A stretch of DNA of 64,000 nucleotides from an uncultured Desulfobacter sp. GTDB taxonomy: Bacteria > Desulfobacterota > Desulfobacteria > Desulfobacterales > Desulfobacteraceae. Shown here piece by piece: positions 24,311 through 33,797 of the stretch (its first letter is position 1; every line of letters begins with the position of its first letter). Both the position numbers and the translations under genes were made by a program. The notes under the pieces are model-generated. The model was not told the origin of the DNA. It worked only from the letters and a program-made list of their open reading frames with translations, and ran no database searches. The stretch is taken from assembly GCF_963666675.1 (NCBI RefSeq), contig NZ_OY762929.1, forward strand, positions 682,001 to 746,000. Direction: 5' to 3'.

Positions 24311-26959
24311 TCACCCTCCTTTTGCTGCCTCCTTTGCGCCGGCCATAAGTCTTTGGATCTCCTCCACCGGGGTGAGGTTCAAGAAGAACCGGCTGTTGTC
24401 CTCGCCCTGGCCCTTGTAGTTCAGGGCATAGGCGTATTCCTTGCCCCTGGAGCCCATGCGGATATAAAGATACTCCAGGTCTTCCAGCTGCTTGATATGG
24501 GTCTTGATCTGCCAGTCGCTCCAGTCCATGTATTCCCGGATCATGCGGCGGGTAAAATAGATCTCTTCCATTGGGGTGTTCCGGTCTTCGGCCAGCTCGT
24601 TCACCATCTTGGAGACGGCATCCAGCAAAGTTCTGGAAGGCCTTGCCAGTTCGTCCAGGCTCTGGCCCAAGACCTCATTGGCAATGCGGTTGGCACGGTC
24701 AATATCGTCAAGGGTAACCTCGATGTACGCCACGGTTGCATTGTCGATCTCCATGGTTTTGATCTCCCGCTGGCACTGGTGCAAAAAGGCAATGGCGTCG
24801 ATGAGTCCAAGGTATTTTTCATGGTCTCTCCGGGTGACCAGGGACTGGCTGGGGTAGCTCAGATACGGGGTAAACTCGTTGACCACGGCAATAGGCTTTA
24901 ACAGGCGCTGGGCGTTCTGGTGCTTTTTGATGATGCTCCTGGTTTTGGTCTTCTGCACAAGACCCTTAAGCGTTCTGGATTCCCGTTGCTTTTCGTGGAT
25001 GGCTGCGGTCATGGCCGGGGATTCGTCTATGGATAAAAAGATGAACCTGGAGGCGGTCTCCTGGTCCAGGTCGGCTGCCGTGGTGGTGAGCATCACGGTC
25101 ACAGGCCCTTTGACCGTGTAGTCCTCGGTTTTCATCTTACCGGTGCCGGGGTCCTTGCCCGTGGTGGCCACGGTGATCCTGCCCGATGACTGGATGTTCC
25201 TAATGGAGTAAGCGGCACCGCCCATGCCCACATCCTCTTCAATGGCCAGGATCTTATGGACCAGGGAGTCTTCCTCCTTGTAGAACAATGACTGGTCTGT
25301 CACCCGGGTGTAATTTTCGTATTCTTCCTCCGGCATCAAAGAGAGCACGGCGTTCTGAAGGGTGGATTTACCGGCGGAGCTTCGGGACTGGATCAGGATG
25401 GATATAGGTTTGGCAAGTTTCCTGGAGGTGGCCGCCAGATAACACACGGTCTTGTTGATCTCTTCACCGATCACGCCCATGACGGCCAGGTCCGCCAGGA
25501 TCTCTTCCATCAGGTTGGGGCTTTTTAAGAATGCCATGGCAAGCCGGGTTTCCTCCTTGGTGGTCTTGGGTCCCTGGGCCTTGGCCTGCTTTGGGGTGAA
25601 GTTCTCCACCAGGGTCAACAGTCTGCCGATGTCTTCACGGACCAGTTCGGGCGACGCCCTGAACAGATCCGCGCACAGCTTGGCGAACCAGGTCCGGGAC
25701 CGGGACGAGTACAGGTCAATGGTGGTCAATTCAAACAGGGCATTGCCCTCCACATCCGTGGATGCCTTGATGGTGGCCTTGAGCTGGGTGTCTCCCCGCT
25801 GGATCCCCTTGACCTGGTACTGCCGGTCGCCGTACCCAACCATAAATCCCTGGTCCGTCTCATTGTACAAGGTCTGCTTTCTGTTGTTGATCTTGTCCGA
25901 TTGCTCCAGGGACCGGGGATTGGCCTGCTTGAGAAGGGTTTCAAACTCTTCGGGCGTATGGCGGTTAAAGTAGAGGTTCACATCCTTGACCGGCAGCTCG
26001 ATGACATGACAGATGATATTTTTTTCTTTTAACTGCTCTGATACGGACCGGGAGGCGTTCCTGCCGGCATCGTCCGCGTCAAACACCAGATACGCTTCTT
26101 TGATCTTGCGGTTAAAGAAAAAAAGATGATCATCAATCAGGCCGTTGGTGCCGTAGATGGGCATCACGTTTTTAAATCCCTGGTCGTACAGGGTCAGGGC
26201 ATCAATGATGGATTCTGTTAAAACCAGCGTCTGGGACCGTTTGGCAGCCTGGCGGTTCACCAGGCCGGTGCGTTTGCCGGGCAGGTACAAATGCTTGATT
26301 TGGCAGTCGTCGTCAATGTTCCGGCCATAGAGATTAACCACGGCCCCCTTGTCATCGTACAGCGGGAACACCACGCAGTTAAAGAACACCTCTTTGCCCC
26401 GGGTGTTCAGTATCCCGATCTTTTTTAGGGATTTGATGATGTCGGCGTCTTCGGGGAGGATGTTGAGCAGGGTGCCGTTGGCAAAGCCTGCACCAAAGTC
26501 CGTTAAGGATTGATTGTCTGTAATGCCCCTGGTTTTTAGATAAGCCATCCCCTTGGGATCTTCGCCAAGGGTGTGCTGGTAGTAGGAGACCACCCGGGCC
26601 AGCAGTTTCTGGTCCTTGACGGTAAGGCCATCAGTACCGGTCTCTTTTTTATTTTTAACCGCTTTCTGTGAGGCGGGCGCAGCCGCCTCATGCTTTTGCA
26701 CCGAGGTCTTGAAGTCCAGGTTAAAATACAGGTGGTCGAACTCAAAGATATCGCCGCCCCTGCCGCAGCCAAAGCAGTTCCAAAGGTTCTCCCGGGGTGT
26801 GACCACAAAGGATGGGGTCTTGTCTTCATGGTCCGGGAACGGGCAGCGGCAGACGTATCCCTTCCCGTTTTTTTTAAATGCCGCACCTGTGGCCTGCTCA
26901 ATGTAGGCCTTGAGGTCCACGCAGGTTTTGATGGTGTTGATCCTGGATTGTTCTATCAT
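24311..26959 (-). CDS. CHC2/Toprim primase with C-terminal P-loop ATPase (element copy 2)
   Basis: 882 residues, identical in translation to 17024-19672: CHC2 finger, Toprim domain and Walker A (SSAGKST) all intact. Confidence 0.88.
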   Translation of the reverse strand: MIEQSRINTIKTCVDLKAYIEQATGAAFKKNGKGYVCRCPFPDHEDKTPSFVVTPRENLWNCFGCGRGGDIFEFDHLYFNLDFKTSVQKHEAAAPASQKAVKNKKETGTDGLTVKDQKLLARVVSYYQHTLGEDPKGMAYLKTRGITDNQSLTDFGAGFANGTLLNILPEDADIIKSLKKIGILNTRGKEVFFNCVVFPLYDDKGAVVNLYGRNIDDDCQIKHLYLPGKRTGLVNRQAAKRSQTLVLTESIIDALTLYDQGFKNVMPIYGTNGLIDDHLFFFNRKIKEAYLVFDADDAGRNASRSVSEQLKEKNIICHVIELPVKDVNLYFNRHTPEEFETLLKQANPRSLEQSDKINNRKQTLYNETDQGFMVGYGDRQYQVKGIQRGDTQLKATIKASTDVEGNALFELTTIDLYSSRSRTWFAKLCADLFRASPELVREDIGRLLTLVENFTPKQAKAQGPKTTKEETRLAMAFLKSPNLMEEILADLAVMGVIGEEINKTVCYLAATSRKLAKPISILIQSRSSAGKSTLQNAVLSLMPEEEYENYTRVTDQSLFYKEEDSLVHKILAIEEDVGMGGAAYSIRNIQSSGRITVATTGKDPGTGKMKTEDYTVKGPVTVMLTTTAADLDQETASRFIFLSIDESPAMTAAIHEKQRESRTLKGLVQKTKTRSIIKKHQNAQRLLKPIAVVNEFTPYLSYPSQSLVTRRDHEKYLGLIDAIAFLHQCQREIKTMEIDNATVAYIEVTLDDIDRANRIANEVLGQSLDELARPSRTLLDAVSKMVNELAEDRNTPMEEIYFTRRMIREYMDWSDWQIKTHIKQLEDLEYLYIRMGSRGKEYAYALNYKGQGEDNSRFFLNLTPVEEIQRLMAGAKEAAKGG

Positions 26960-26977
26960 TTTGCTATGTTCCTTGTC

Positions 26978-27289
26978 TCAACCTCCGTTGTAAATTTGGG
27001 CCATGGCCTTAAAACAGGCTCTCATATGGACGGGATCCCATACATTCATGGCAAAGCCCAGGTTGAACCGGTTAAAAAGACCCGGGTTATAAAGATTGAG
27101 CAAAAACTCTATGACCAGTTTTTCTCCGGTACTCCAGACCCGGCCCGGTCCTTCGTAAACAAAGCCTGCCAGATCGTCCGGACTGAACCGGTCCCGGCTG
27201 ATGCCCGGGATCTCTCCCTGTTTTATGCCTTTGCTGTTCATCACCGGGAACATGCAGGCGATGTCATAGAACCTTTGGGTGGGTGTCAT
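26978..27289 (-). CDS. 103-residue protein of unknown function (element copy 2)
   Basis: Second copy of the small gene at 19691-20002, with the same start and GGGAGAC ribosome site. It is 18 bases upstream of the primase start. Confidence 0.65.
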   Translation of the reverse strand: MTPTQRFYDIACMFPVMNSKGIKQGEIPGISRDRFSPDDLAGFVYEGPGRVWSTGEKLVIEFLLNLYNPGLFNRFNLGFAMNVWDPVHMRACFKAMAQIYNGG

Positions 27290-27542
27290 AAAAGTCTCCC
27301 TTGATTTGATTGAACTTTTACCGGGAGATATGATAGAAAAGAAAACGGTTACAAATGGGCTTGCCCTTTTGTAATTTGTTTGCCAGGCCATCACCCGAGA
27401 CTCGCCAAAGTTAACCGGGGATGGCCTTTTTTCTTAACTCTCCCTGCTGAAAAACCTGTCAAGAAAAAAATTAGCTTTTTTGCCCTGACATTAAATGATA
27501 TTGTTTTGTACGAAATACGTTCACACAAGTCAAGGAGAAATC

Positions 27543-27923
27543 ATGATTTTCAAAAACCCGTGGTATAAGGGTTCCATGGAGAAGATCAAGAAGATAGAAA
27601 ATTTCGGCAAGCGCCTGGCCATGCTCAGAAAGCAGCGGGGTCTGACCCAGCAGCAATTGGCCGATGAGATAGACGTATCCCGGCGTGTGATTGCGTACTA
27701 CGAGGTAGAGTCTGATAACCCGCCCGGCAACATCATCATGCTTTTATCCAAAGCATTGAACATCACCTCGGACGAACTTTTGGGGCTTACCCCCACCGAT
27801 ACCGGAGGCAAGCCAAACCTGAAGCTGACACGGAGAATGAAGGAAATAGAGAACCTTCCGCCGGCACAGCAGAAGGTTCTCTTAAAAACTATCGATACTT
27901 TTCTTAAGGGGGCTCAGGCTTAG
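27543..27923 (+). CDS. XRE-family (HTH) transcriptional regulator (element copy 2)
   Basis: Second copy of the regulator at 20256-20636, 126 residues, with the HTH (GLTQQQLADEIDVSRRVIAYY) intact. It is divergent from the replication/recombination operon. Confidence 0.88.
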   Translation: MIFKNPWYKGSMEKIKKIENFGKRLAMLRKQRGLTQQQLADEIDVSRRVIAYYEVESDNPPGNIIMLLSKALNITSDELLGLTPTDTGGKPNLKLTRRMKEIENLPPAQQKVLLKTIDTFLKGAQA

Positions 27924-27960
27924 GGGTTTATTTCAAGACCTGTGCTCTACGTTCAAAACG

Positions 27961-28203
27961 CTACCTGTTCGGAGGGATCTCAAATCCATAAATTTGCATA
28001 TTATCTTTTCCGTCCTTTTGTAAATAAAACTCAATATCCCCAACGCCGCCGTCGCCTTCAAACTCACTCGATAAATGGAAGTGTTGAGTTTTTTCCTTTT
28101 TCATCTTTTTTAACTGTCCAATCAGGATATCAATCTCGTTTTCTCGTATCCCGATACCGATGCCATACCATCCAGTTTTAAAATCTTCTATTTCTACATA
28201 CAT
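27961..28203 (-). CDS. putative immunity protein for the active RHS tip (element copy 2)
   Basis: 80 residues, same protein as 20674-20916. This copy is 19 bases behind the stop codon of the full-length rhs gene, so it is the one expected to protect the cell from the expressed toxin. Confidence 0.68.
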   Translation of the reverse strand: MYVEIEDFKTGWYGIGIGIRENEIDILIGQLKKMKKEKTQHFHLSSEFEGDGGVGDIEFYLQKDGKDNMQIYGFEIPPNR

Positions 28204-28222
28204 AATCTATACAAAGCCTCAC

Positions 28223-31200
28223 TTATCTATTTGGTAATATATGTTTTTCTGGATAACGAGGATCATGCCAATGGGGGCCTCTATCTTTGCCAGCTTCTCG
28301 TCCTTCTCTATCCCACCTCCTAAGCTGTCCATCAGGTCCACGCCATTGCCGGTGCTTGCCACCAGTTTTTTCCCCTGCTTTAGTTTCTTCCCAACCTTCA
28401 GGTGGAGTCCAGTCATCAGGATCAGCAGGATAGTCGTCCAAAGCATCATCATTCGAACACCCATCGGAGTCACTATTTTCGGTGCTCTTATTCCAAAGAT
28501 TAATGATATCGTTGATTAGGGGCCGTGGATCCATCAATTCGATTATAGATGTGACATCTCGAACAAACAAATCGTTGGCATGGGAACCAGGTTCAAATAC
28601 AGTGCCTGGTAAGCCGCCGATTGGTAACCCCGGAGAGCCAGGAAACGTAGTTGTATTCAAACCCGATGGATCGATAAAGTTGATTGGATTGTTCAGTGAA
28701 TAAACGAAAGGGTTGATTCCACCAGCTAAGCCTATTGGATCTGGAGTGATGTACCGTCCTGTTTCTGGATCGTAATATCTATGGCCATTGTAATGGAGTC
28801 CTGTTTCACTGTCGTAGTACTGTCCCGGGAACCTGAGGTTGCAGGTAATGGCTCCCATACGAATTTGAGCAGAACCGAAAGGTAAATATGCAGCTTCCCA
28901 TACGGTTGTGCCGGTGTTGTCAAAGATCTGCTGCGGTGTTCCTAAATGGTCTGTAACCATATAGTAAATTCCGGCATTGGTTCCATATAGCTTCATCGCA
29001 ACGGGTGTATCCCCCAGATATACGTAATCCCTAAGCGGGTTGCCGGAACCGTCAGTTTCACTGATTAAACGATTTTGATCGTCATAATGGTAGCAGATGG
29101 TCGTGCCTGAGGTAATTTTTTTAACCCGGCGCTGAAACGCGTCATATACATATTCAACGATGGTGGTGGAGCCGTTTTTCACTTCAGTGAGCCGGTTGTT
29201 CTGGTTGTAGATATAAGTCAGTGTGCCATCTGAGATAATGTTTCCATGATTGTCCGTGGTGTATGTTTTAGCCTGGGTCCCGGTTGAATAATCCAGCCGG
29301 TTTGATCCGGTCTGGTAAAAGAAATCTGTCGCTGACGATGTGATTGCAATAATCGAAGGCACGCCGGTAATGGTTTGAACCGTCCCATCAGGATAATACT
29401 GGTAATTAAAATCCATATCACCGGCCAGGATACGCTCAATCTGGTACCGTTGGGTATAGGTCTTGTCAACGGTAACGACATCCTCGCCAAAGGAGAAGCT
29501 TTTTACCGGGCCGAAGGGCATGTAGGTGATATCGGAGGCCAGGGGCTGTCCGTCAGCCAGAACCTGTAAGGGCCTTCCGGTGCTGTCATACTGGTATGTC
29601 AGCGCCAGGCCGCTGGGATACGTCATTGAGGCTCGGTCGCCAGTTAAAGGATCATATCCGAACGAGGTCACGGCATCAGCCAGGCCGGTCTGCATACGGG
29701 TCTGGCCAGCAATGGAACCGTAGGTTGAGTAGATAAATGTGCTCTGTCCCCCCGGATCAGTGATGCCCGTGAGCCGACCCATGCCGTCCGTGCCGGTATC
29801 ATATTCATACGTCAGATTCTGGGATGTGTCGGGAAAGGCAACCGATACAAGCCGGTTCAGCACATCATAGGTATACACAGATTCAGTGCCGTTGGCGTGA
29901 GTGACGGCGACCTGGTTCGAGCTCAGATCGTACACATATATAGTCTCTCCTCTGTCCGGGGATGTCTCTGACAGTATCCTGCCGTAATCATCCAGGACAT
30001 AGTTGGTTGCATTGCTTCCCGGGTCCTGAATGAGGGTTAAATTATCCTGGTTGTCATAGCTGTAATCGGTGACAATGGTATCCGGTTGGATAGCCTGTTC
30101 AAGCCGGTTTAACGGATCATAGCTGTAGGTTGTCGTTATCAGCCGTTCATTCTCGATGGCATTGACGTTCCCCACGGCATCGTACCCGTAAATAATTTCA
30201 CTGTCATCGGGCTGAATTATTTTCCAGAGTCTGCCCGGGTAATCCGGGTGTTGATAATCAAATCTTGTTTGTTTCTGAAGGGCATCCGCATTGTTGTATA
30301 TGGATTGTTCGGTCAGGTTACCGTTGGCATCATAATCATAGTAGTGGTAGCTGCCCTGGTTGTCCGTGATCCGGGAAAGCCTGCCGTAAACAGGATCGTA
30401 AGTATAGGTTAAGGTTCTTGAGCCCGGGGCTGTGATGGTGTCAACTTCGCCTGCAGGCGTGAATGTCCGGCTGGTCTGAATGCCTTCAAACGTGGTGGTT
30501 AGAAGCCTGTTGCGGCCGTCGTAGGTGAATGCGGTCTGCCGGGTATTGACATCCGTCATCAGTCCCGGATTGCCCTGGCCGTCATAACTGCCGAAGGTGG
30601 TGGTGCCGATCAGGGGCTTTGTAACGGTGAGCAGATCACCGGATATAAGATCATATTCGTAAGTGATCGTGTCCGTCGTGCCGGGCAGGATACCGTCTAT
30701 TTCGGTCAACTGCCCCTTGGTGTTGTAGGTGTATTCAGTGGTATATTCATAGGAAACAATTTCATCTGCCGCATTTTTGGTGTACCCGGTTTCTATTTTT
30801 TTATGGACCAGCAGGGTCGGGTCTTCGTTGGGGGTACTGTTCCCGTCATCATCAAAGTCATAAACCGTCATCTTCTGTCCGGTGCCCAGTGCGGAGTCCC
30901 TGGTAATGCTCAAAGGAGAGCTTAAGGTTTCATGGTAGGTATAGGTAATTTGCTGCTGCTCAGGAGTTCCGGAGGCCAGTGTCACCGTGCCGGGATTGCC
31001 CCGCTCATCAAAATTGCCGTAGGTGTTGATGATGCCGTTGGCAAACTCTTTTTCCGTGATATTCAGGTCGGCGTCATATTCATACCGGACCGGGCCGTCA
31101 CCGGAACAGGAGGGACATTCAGGAGGCCCCGAAACCGAGGTGATTCTTCTGAAATGGTTATCAAATGTGGTAAACGTATACGTCCGCAACGTGCCGTATG

Positions 31201-32626
31201 CATCCGTAAGTTCCACGGTTGACGCATCCACATAATTGATTGAAATTGTCTTAGACCCGTCGCGGCTGACTGAAGCCGTTGCTCGGTCCTGGCTGTCGTA
31301 ACTCCAGGATGTCAGCAGGTGACCGGCCTTGTCTTTTTTCGCAGTCAGATTGTGGGAATCAGTTGAATCCGTGTATTCGTAATCATATCCCGAACCGTCC
31401 GGATAGGTGACGGAAACCAGGTTGCCGGATGAGTCATAATCAAATGTGGCCAGTATTCCGTCGGTTACGGCGGCGGTCACAGGTCCGGTGATGGTTTGCA
31501 CCCGGCTGTCCGCATTGTACTGAATCGTGTATGCCCGACCGGAGGCCTGGTCGGTGATGCCTGAAAGCCGACTTAGTCCGTCATATGTCATGGCGAACCG
31601 GTTGCTATGCGCGTCCTCTATCCACTGCAGCAGGCCGGAGCTGCTGAAATTCAAACGGGTGCCGTCTGTTTTATGCCAGGTATAGGTGGTATCCGCCTCT
31701 GCTGTTACATAACTTTTCTCTTTAAACACACCTTTCCAGGTATTATCGCCTGCCTGTATAAAATATCGCCCCCTGCCGGTCTGGTCCTGGATGCGGATAT
31801 GCGATATGCTGTCCAGCATCAAGCCGGTTGTCAGAGAAATATCATAGGAATGGCGCCACCCATACCCAAGGGTTCCGGAACCTGAAGCCCGGCTGTTATA
31901 AAACCGTCTGAAGGCAAATCTAGATTTATGGGGCGTTGGCAGGAACATATCGCTGGAGATTTCATATTTATTACCATTTTCAATGTTTATGGGATTGCCT
32001 TTCATGGCGGGTTCTAACATGCAGACTTGCGCCTGTCCGAGAATCGTATCTTCCGGCACGCTCGTATAACAGGAATCTCCTACGGTTTTTGACGGATCAC
32101 TATCATCGCAGTCTGTACATGATGTAAACCCATCTCCGTCATTATCCGTCGGGGCGTGGGATGTGCAGGAATAGGTGTTGTTTGGAAGCGTGCAGCAGTA
32201 AGTGTCAAAATCTGCGGTGTAAATGCCTGCGGGCTTGCCGGAAAAGTTAACCCCGGCAATGGTCCCTGTGAATCTGCTTCCTACAGAAACGATATGCGTA
32301 CCGGAAGCATTCCTCAGTACCCGGTATCCCTGGGACACCAGATAGCTGCTCAATGCCCCCGGAGATCTTGTTGTATCCCCCCAAAATGCCCAGTTGTACA
32401 ATGAGCTTCCCTGGCACCGGACAGCATATTGCTTGTATGTGTAGGTATGGCTTTCTGAGGGTGGTTTAGAAGGGCACGTGGTGGCAATGTGTTCAATTCC
32501 GACATTGGATATCCAATTACTGCCTATGCTGCAGCTGCAGTCGGCAAATGCCTGGCTGGGAACCAGGGCCAGGGAAAGGATAAGTATGCTGCCCGCTATT
32601 ACCATTTTTAAATCAGGTATGTTCAT
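28223..32626 (-). CDS. full-length secreted RHS/YD-repeat polymorphic toxin
   Basis: 1467 residues. A Sec signal peptide (MNIPDLKMVIAGSILILSLA, cleavage after AFA) is followed by a Cys-rich N-terminal region with a calcium-type NDGDGFTSCTDCDDSD segment. A DUF6531-like start of the shell (PINIENGNKYEISSDMF) leads into many YD repeats, for example YDGRNRLLTTT and YDPLNRLEQA, that build the cocoon. The conserved core end is DPIGLAGGINPF, then a tip of about 145 residues with GPHWHDPR near the end. The TGTCCCGG att core lies at about residue 1267, so the last 200 residues belong to element copy 2. The signal peptide implies Sec export rather than type VI delivery. The toxin is likely kept inside the cocoon until delivery. 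Confidence 0.93.
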   Translation of the reverse strand: MNIPDLKMVIAGSILILSLALVPSQAFADCSCSIGSNWISNVGIEHIATTCPSKPPSESHTYTYKQYAVRCQGSSLYNWAFWGDTTRSPGALSSYLVSQGYRVLRNASGTHIVSVGSRFTGTIAGVNFSGKPAGIYTADFDTYCCTLPNNTYSCTSHAPTDNDGDGFTSCTDCDDSDPSKTVGDSCYTSVPEDTILGQAQVCMLEPAMKGNPINIENGNKYEISSDMFLPTPHKSRFAFRRFYNSRASGSGTLGYGWRHSYDISLTTGLMLDSISHIRIQDQTGRGRYFIQAGDNTWKGVFKEKSYVTAEADTTYTWHKTDGTRLNFSSSGLLQWIEDAHSNRFAMTYDGLSRLSGITDQASGRAYTIQYNADSRVQTITGPVTAAVTDGILATFDYDSSGNLVSVTYPDGSGYDYEYTDSTDSHNLTAKKDKAGHLLTSWSYDSQDRATASVSRDGSKTISINYVDASTVELTDAYGTLRTYTFTTFDNHFRRITSVSGPPECPSCSGDGPVRYEYDADLNITEKEFANGIINTYGNFDERGNPGTVTLASGTPEQQQITYTYHETLSSPLSITRDSALGTGQKMTVYDFDDDGNSTPNEDPTLLVHKKIETGYTKNAADEIVSYEYTTEYTYNTKGQLTEIDGILPGTTDTITYEYDLISGDLLTVTKPLIGTTTFGSYDGQGNPGLMTDVNTRQTAFTYDGRNRLLTTTFEGIQTSRTFTPAGEVDTITAPGSRTLTYTYDPVYGRLSRITDNQGSYHYYDYDANGNLTEQSIYNNADALQKQTRFDYQHPDYPGRLWKIIQPDDSEIIYGYDAVGNVNAIENERLITTTYSYDPLNRLEQAIQPDTIVTDYSYDNQDNLTLIQDPGSNATNYVLDDYGRILSETSPDRGETIYVYDLSSNQVAVTHANGTESVYTYDVLNRLVSVAFPDTSQNLTYEYDTGTDGMGRLTGITDPGGQSTFIYSTYGSIAGQTRMQTGLADAVTSFGYDPLTGDRASMTYPSGLALTYQYDSTGRPLQVLADGQPLASDITYMPFGPVKSFSFGEDVVTVDKTYTQRYQIERILAGDMDFNYQYYPDGTVQTITGVPSIIAITSSATDFFYQTGSNRLDYSTGTQAKTYTTDNHGNIISDGTLTYIYNQNNRLTEVKNGSTTIVEYVYDAFQRRVKKITSGTTICYHYDDQNRLISETDGSGNPLRDYVYLGDTPVAMKLYGTNAGIYYMVTDHLGTPQQIFDNTGTTVWEAAYLPFGSAQIRMGAITCNLRFPGQYYDSETGLHYNGHRYYDPETGRYITPDPIGLAGGINPFVYSLNNPINFIDPSGLNTTTFPGSPGLPIGGLPGTVFEPGSHANDLFVRDVTSIIELMDPRPLINDIINLWNKSTENSDSDGCSNDDALDDYPADPDDWTPPEGWEETKAGEKTGGKHRQWRGPDGQLRRWDREGREAGKDRGPHWHDPRYPEKHILPNR
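28821..28828. other. attachment core inside the intact rhs gene (right end of the array)
   Basis: TGTCCCGG with element sequence on the left (TAGTAC) and native rhs core on the right (GAACCTGAGG). On the minus strand it spans codons for Pro-Gly-Gln within RFPGQYYD, and the reading frame passes through unbroken. Confidence 0.65.
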
Positions 32627-32678
32627 GATTTGTCTCCGGGAATAAATACTTCAAGATTTTCAAGTTGAATGATCACAG

Positions 32679-33008
32679 CTATTGAATGCCAAAATTATTT
32701 GCGAAAGATGAAAGTGCGCCGGCATCGCCGCTGAAATCCGCGGCAAATGCGTTCAGGTCTTCTCCGTCCACATCCCCGTCCCCGTTGGTATCAAATGCTG
32801 TGCCTTGGACCGACACACTCGATTGTGTCCGGTTGCCTGCGGCATCATAGCTGTATTCAATGCTGAAAACACCGGAGTTCTCCATTTTGGTAATCCGGTT
32901 CAAATTGTCATATTCATAGGATATGGTCCCCGAAAAGGCTTGGCCGACAAAGCCTGAATAGAAAAGAATTGTGGTGGTGATAGATAAGACAAGATATTTG
33001 AGTTTCAT
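32679..33008 (-). CDS. small secreted protein with one YD repeat and a dockerin/EF-hand-like motif
   Basis: 109 residues from ATG at 33006-33008 with a TAGGAG ribosome site. The signal peptide (LKYLVLSITTTILFYSGFVG, cleavage near AFS) is followed by one RHS-type repeat pair (YEYDNLNRITKMENSG, YSYDAAGNRTQ). A calcium-binding-like loop (DTNGDGDVDGEDLNAFAADF) of dockerin type I form comes next, and the protein ends in NFGIQ. It starts the rhs operon, 52 bases upstream of the full-length gene. It may be a remnant of a larger YD protein or an accessory that binds the shell; neither can be decided from the sequence. Confidence 0.75.
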   Translation of the reverse strand: MKLKYLVLSITTTILFYSGFVGQAFSGTISYEYDNLNRITKMENSGVFSIEYSYDAAGNRTQSSVSVQGTAFDTNGDGDVDGEDLNAFAADFSGDAGALSSFANNFGIQ

Positions 33009-33797
33009 TTTTAAAACTCCTAAATAGGATTTTTTGATTGCTGAAATAGAAAAGACAAAAACGGAGTAACGCAATTATTGTTCCGAAAAAACCGACAGCC
33101 TCTTGTGCCAGCATTGATCAAACTGGTATTAAATGGAACTACCCATTTTTTCCATGATTAAATTATTTTTGTATCTATTTTTTTCGTAGGATGCTGTGGT
33201 ATTAATTTAAAATTTCATTACCACAATTATGAAACAGATGCAACCGCATTAAAAGTTTACTTAAGGCGAGCATTTCATTATTTTGATGTGTAATCCCCGG
33301 TAAGTTTTGTGCTGTGCTGGTCAGGAATGATATAGGGGATGCCAATCCTGGCTGCTTATGCTCGATGAATTTGTCTTTCCATAACATTGGAGAGCCTGAT
33401 AGTGAGAGTGCAATCAGTTCCACGGATGCTTTAGTGTCGTCGCTGTCCTGAACGGTAGAGTAGATACTGTGCTGACCAATCCGCATTTAAAAAAATCGGA
33501 ATGAGATAAATATTCTATCAGTGAAAAGGTGAGCAATGATGGTATAAGCCATAATGAGTTAACTTTCAGATACAACGACTATTTCCCCAAAAAATGCTCA
33601 GGAACTTAAAACTGCAAGGCAGCGTTGACTACGACCAGAGAAAGCCGGTTTTTTAAGTTGATGAGTACCCCGGGCTTTCACGTTTTTTCATTAGAAAAAA
33701 TATCAGGAAATTTGAATTTGAACCTGTTCTATTTCTTCTGTGGGTAACGAAAATAACGTGCCAAGGTATAAATTATCATTCTCAAATTTAAGTTATT
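33009..33797. other. intergenic region upstream of the rhs operon
   Basis: 789 bases, AT-rich, expected to hold the rhs operon promoter. One weak minus-strand frame (33202-33486, listed separately) is the only candidate gene. I found no tRNA, repeat or strong hairpin. Confidence 0.45.
33202..33486 (-). CDS. hypothetical 94-residue frame, doubtful
   Basis: The frame starts MRIGQHSIYSTVQDSDD and is free of signal peptide, membrane segments or known motifs. There is no clear ribosome site. It could be a decayed gene fragment or chance. It is listed only because nothing else covers this stretch. Confidence 0.22.
   Translation of the reverse strand: MRIGQHSIYSTVQDSDDTKASVELIALSLSGSPMLWKDKFIEHKQPGLASPISFLTSTAQNLPGITHQNNEMLALSKLLMRLHLFHNCGNEILN

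Larger units (their letters stand above)
21542..28828 (-). mobile_element. RHS-tip-carrying integrative element, copy 2 (7,287 bp)
   Basis: A tandem copy of 14255-21541 at a constant offset of 7,287 bp. Its right border is the TGTCCCGG core inside the intact rhs gene, so this copy supplies the currently expressed toxin tip. Confidence 0.75.

Noticed and set aside
28219..28473. Minus-strand frame with a methionine-rich start (MTPMGVRMMMLW) overlapping the RHS tip; second copy at 20932-21186
   Set aside because: It is an alternative frame of the toxin tip with low-complexity content and no support.
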